From: Bacteroidia bacterium
GTDB lineage: Bacteria; Bacteroidota; Bacteroidia; Bacteroidales; UBA932
Length of the DNA: 64,000 nt
Direction of reading: 5' to 3'
Assembly (NCBI GenBank): GCA_009929175.1
Contig: SABC01000005.1
Location: forward strand, 1 to 64,000
Part shown: positions 63,225 through 64,000 of the stretch, piece by piece
Layout: every line of letters starts with the position of its first letter
Numbering within the stretch: the stretch's first letter is position 1
Position numbers and translations under genes: made by a program
Notes under the pieces: model-generated
Seen by the model: only the letters and a program-made list of their open reading frames with translations
The model's database searches: none
Told to the model about the DNA's origin: nothing

Positions 63225-63875
63225 ATGGCCACAATGATAGCGCCGTCCATGCTCTCTGCAGATTTCGGGAACCTGGAGAGGGACATAGAGATGATCAACA
63301 AAAGCAAAGCCCATCTTTTCCATCTGGATATCATGGACGGAGTTTTTGTCCCCAATATTTCATACGGATTCCCTGTCATCTCTGCAATCGCGAAAAAAGC
63401 AAAAAAACCGATGGATGCCCATCTGATGATTGTCGATCCCGACAGGTACTTGGAAAACTTTGCCGTAGCAGGTGTCGAGTACCTGAGTGTCCACTACGAG
63501 GCATGTACACACCTGCACCGAACACTCCAAAGAATAAAATCACTGGGCATGAAAGCAGGGATTGCCCTCAACCCTCATACTCCGGTGGAAAATATCACAG
63601 ATATCCTAGACCAGGCCCATTTTGTTCTGCTCATGTCGGTAAACCCAGGGTTTGGAGGACAAAGCTTCATTGAACACACTTACAATAAAATTGCAAGGTT
63701 ACGCAAGATGATTGACTCCCGTAATTTGGATACACTGATTGAAGTTGACGGCGGAGTCTCACAAAAAAATGCCCCGCTTTTGGTTGAAAGCGGAGCAGAT
63801 ATACTGGTTGCCGGTAATGCTGTATTTTCCACTGCAGACCCTTTAAAGACAATAGAAGAGTTTTGCAGGGTGTGA
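63225..63875 (+). CDS. rpe: Ribulose-phosphate 3-epimerase
   Basis: IAPSMLSADFGNLERD, HLDIMDGVFVPNISYG, MSVNPGFGGQSFIEH, EVDGGVSQKNAP. Confidence 0.97.
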   Translation: MATMIAPSMLSADFGNLERDIEMINKSKAHLFHLDIMDGVFVPNISYGFPVISAIAKKAKKPMDAHLMIVDPDRYLENFAVAGVEYLSVHYEACTHLHRTLQRIKSLGMKAGIALNPHTPVENITDILDQAHFVLLMSVNPGFGGQSFIEHTYNKIARLRKMIDSRNLDTLIEVDGGVSQKNAPLLVESGADILVAGNAVFSTADPLKTIEEFCRV

Positions 63876-63879
63876 TTGC

Positions 63880-64000
63880 CTAGCTGATCAAATACTTGAT
63901 TTCCTTGAAGTGGTACCTTTTCACGGTACCATCTTCTTTTTCCAGCAAAAGGCAGGCATTTTCGTCAATTCCTGTTATACGGGCCTCAATCACATTACCG
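63880..64000 (-). CDS. birA: Biotin--[acetyl-CoA-carboxylase] ligase, C-terminal end (truncated by window edge)
   Basis: Reverse complement reads ...GNVIEARITGIDENACLLLEKEDGTVKRYHFKEIKYLIS*; typical SH3-like C-terminal domain of BirA. Confidence 0.7.
   Translation of the reverse strand, partial: GNVIEARITGIDENACLLLEKEDGTVKRYHFKEIKYLIS

Noticed and set aside
63912-63930. Paired GGTACC palindromes (GGTACCttttcacGGTACC)
   Set aside because: Lies inside the birA coding region and is explained by codons; no larger inverted structure around it.
1-64000. CRISPR arrays, transposons, prophage, rRNA operons
   Set aside because: No regularly spaced direct repeats, transposase/integrase motifs, phage structural genes or rRNA sequence were seen by eye.

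Overview
64 kb of chromosomal sequence from a Bacteroidota genome, most likely order Bacteroidales. This is judged from lipoprotein and OMP families, type V-pilus-like fimbrillins, GlnN-type glutamine synthetase, and repeated TTTG-N19-TAnnTTTG promoters. Most of the window is dense housekeeping content: purM, glnN, dacB, pheA, purD, tig-clpP-clpX, tRNA-Leu(UAG), prmA, tpiA, queD-polA-ECF sigma-rsmG-rpmH, mqnE, rluA, ruvC, serS, meaB, rho, ridA, an lptD-like gene, amidase, mlaD, dnaA, pepD, rpe and a birA 3' end. The main accessory region is 40.68-49.0 kb. It is a co-directional cluster of eight genes, seven of them predicted lipoproteins, that looks like a divergent type V (FimA/Mfa-like) pilus locus. 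It holds three fimbrillin-like paralogs, an unknown anchor-like protein, a DUF3575-like protein, an OmpA/TPR-like large lipoprotein and a multidomain tip-like protein. Other points worth a second look are a glutamate racemase homolog with a lipoprotein signal peptide and both catalytic cysteines, a Rho with a long low-complexity insertion, back-to-back promoters between lptD and the amidase, a near-leaderless start at the head of the pilus locus, a 77-bp convergent overlap between the nitrilase and pheA genes, and two real small genes (rpmH, ferredoxin) missing from the ORF track. No CRISPR array, rRNA, transposase or phage genes were seen. All family names come from reading motifs; no database search was run.
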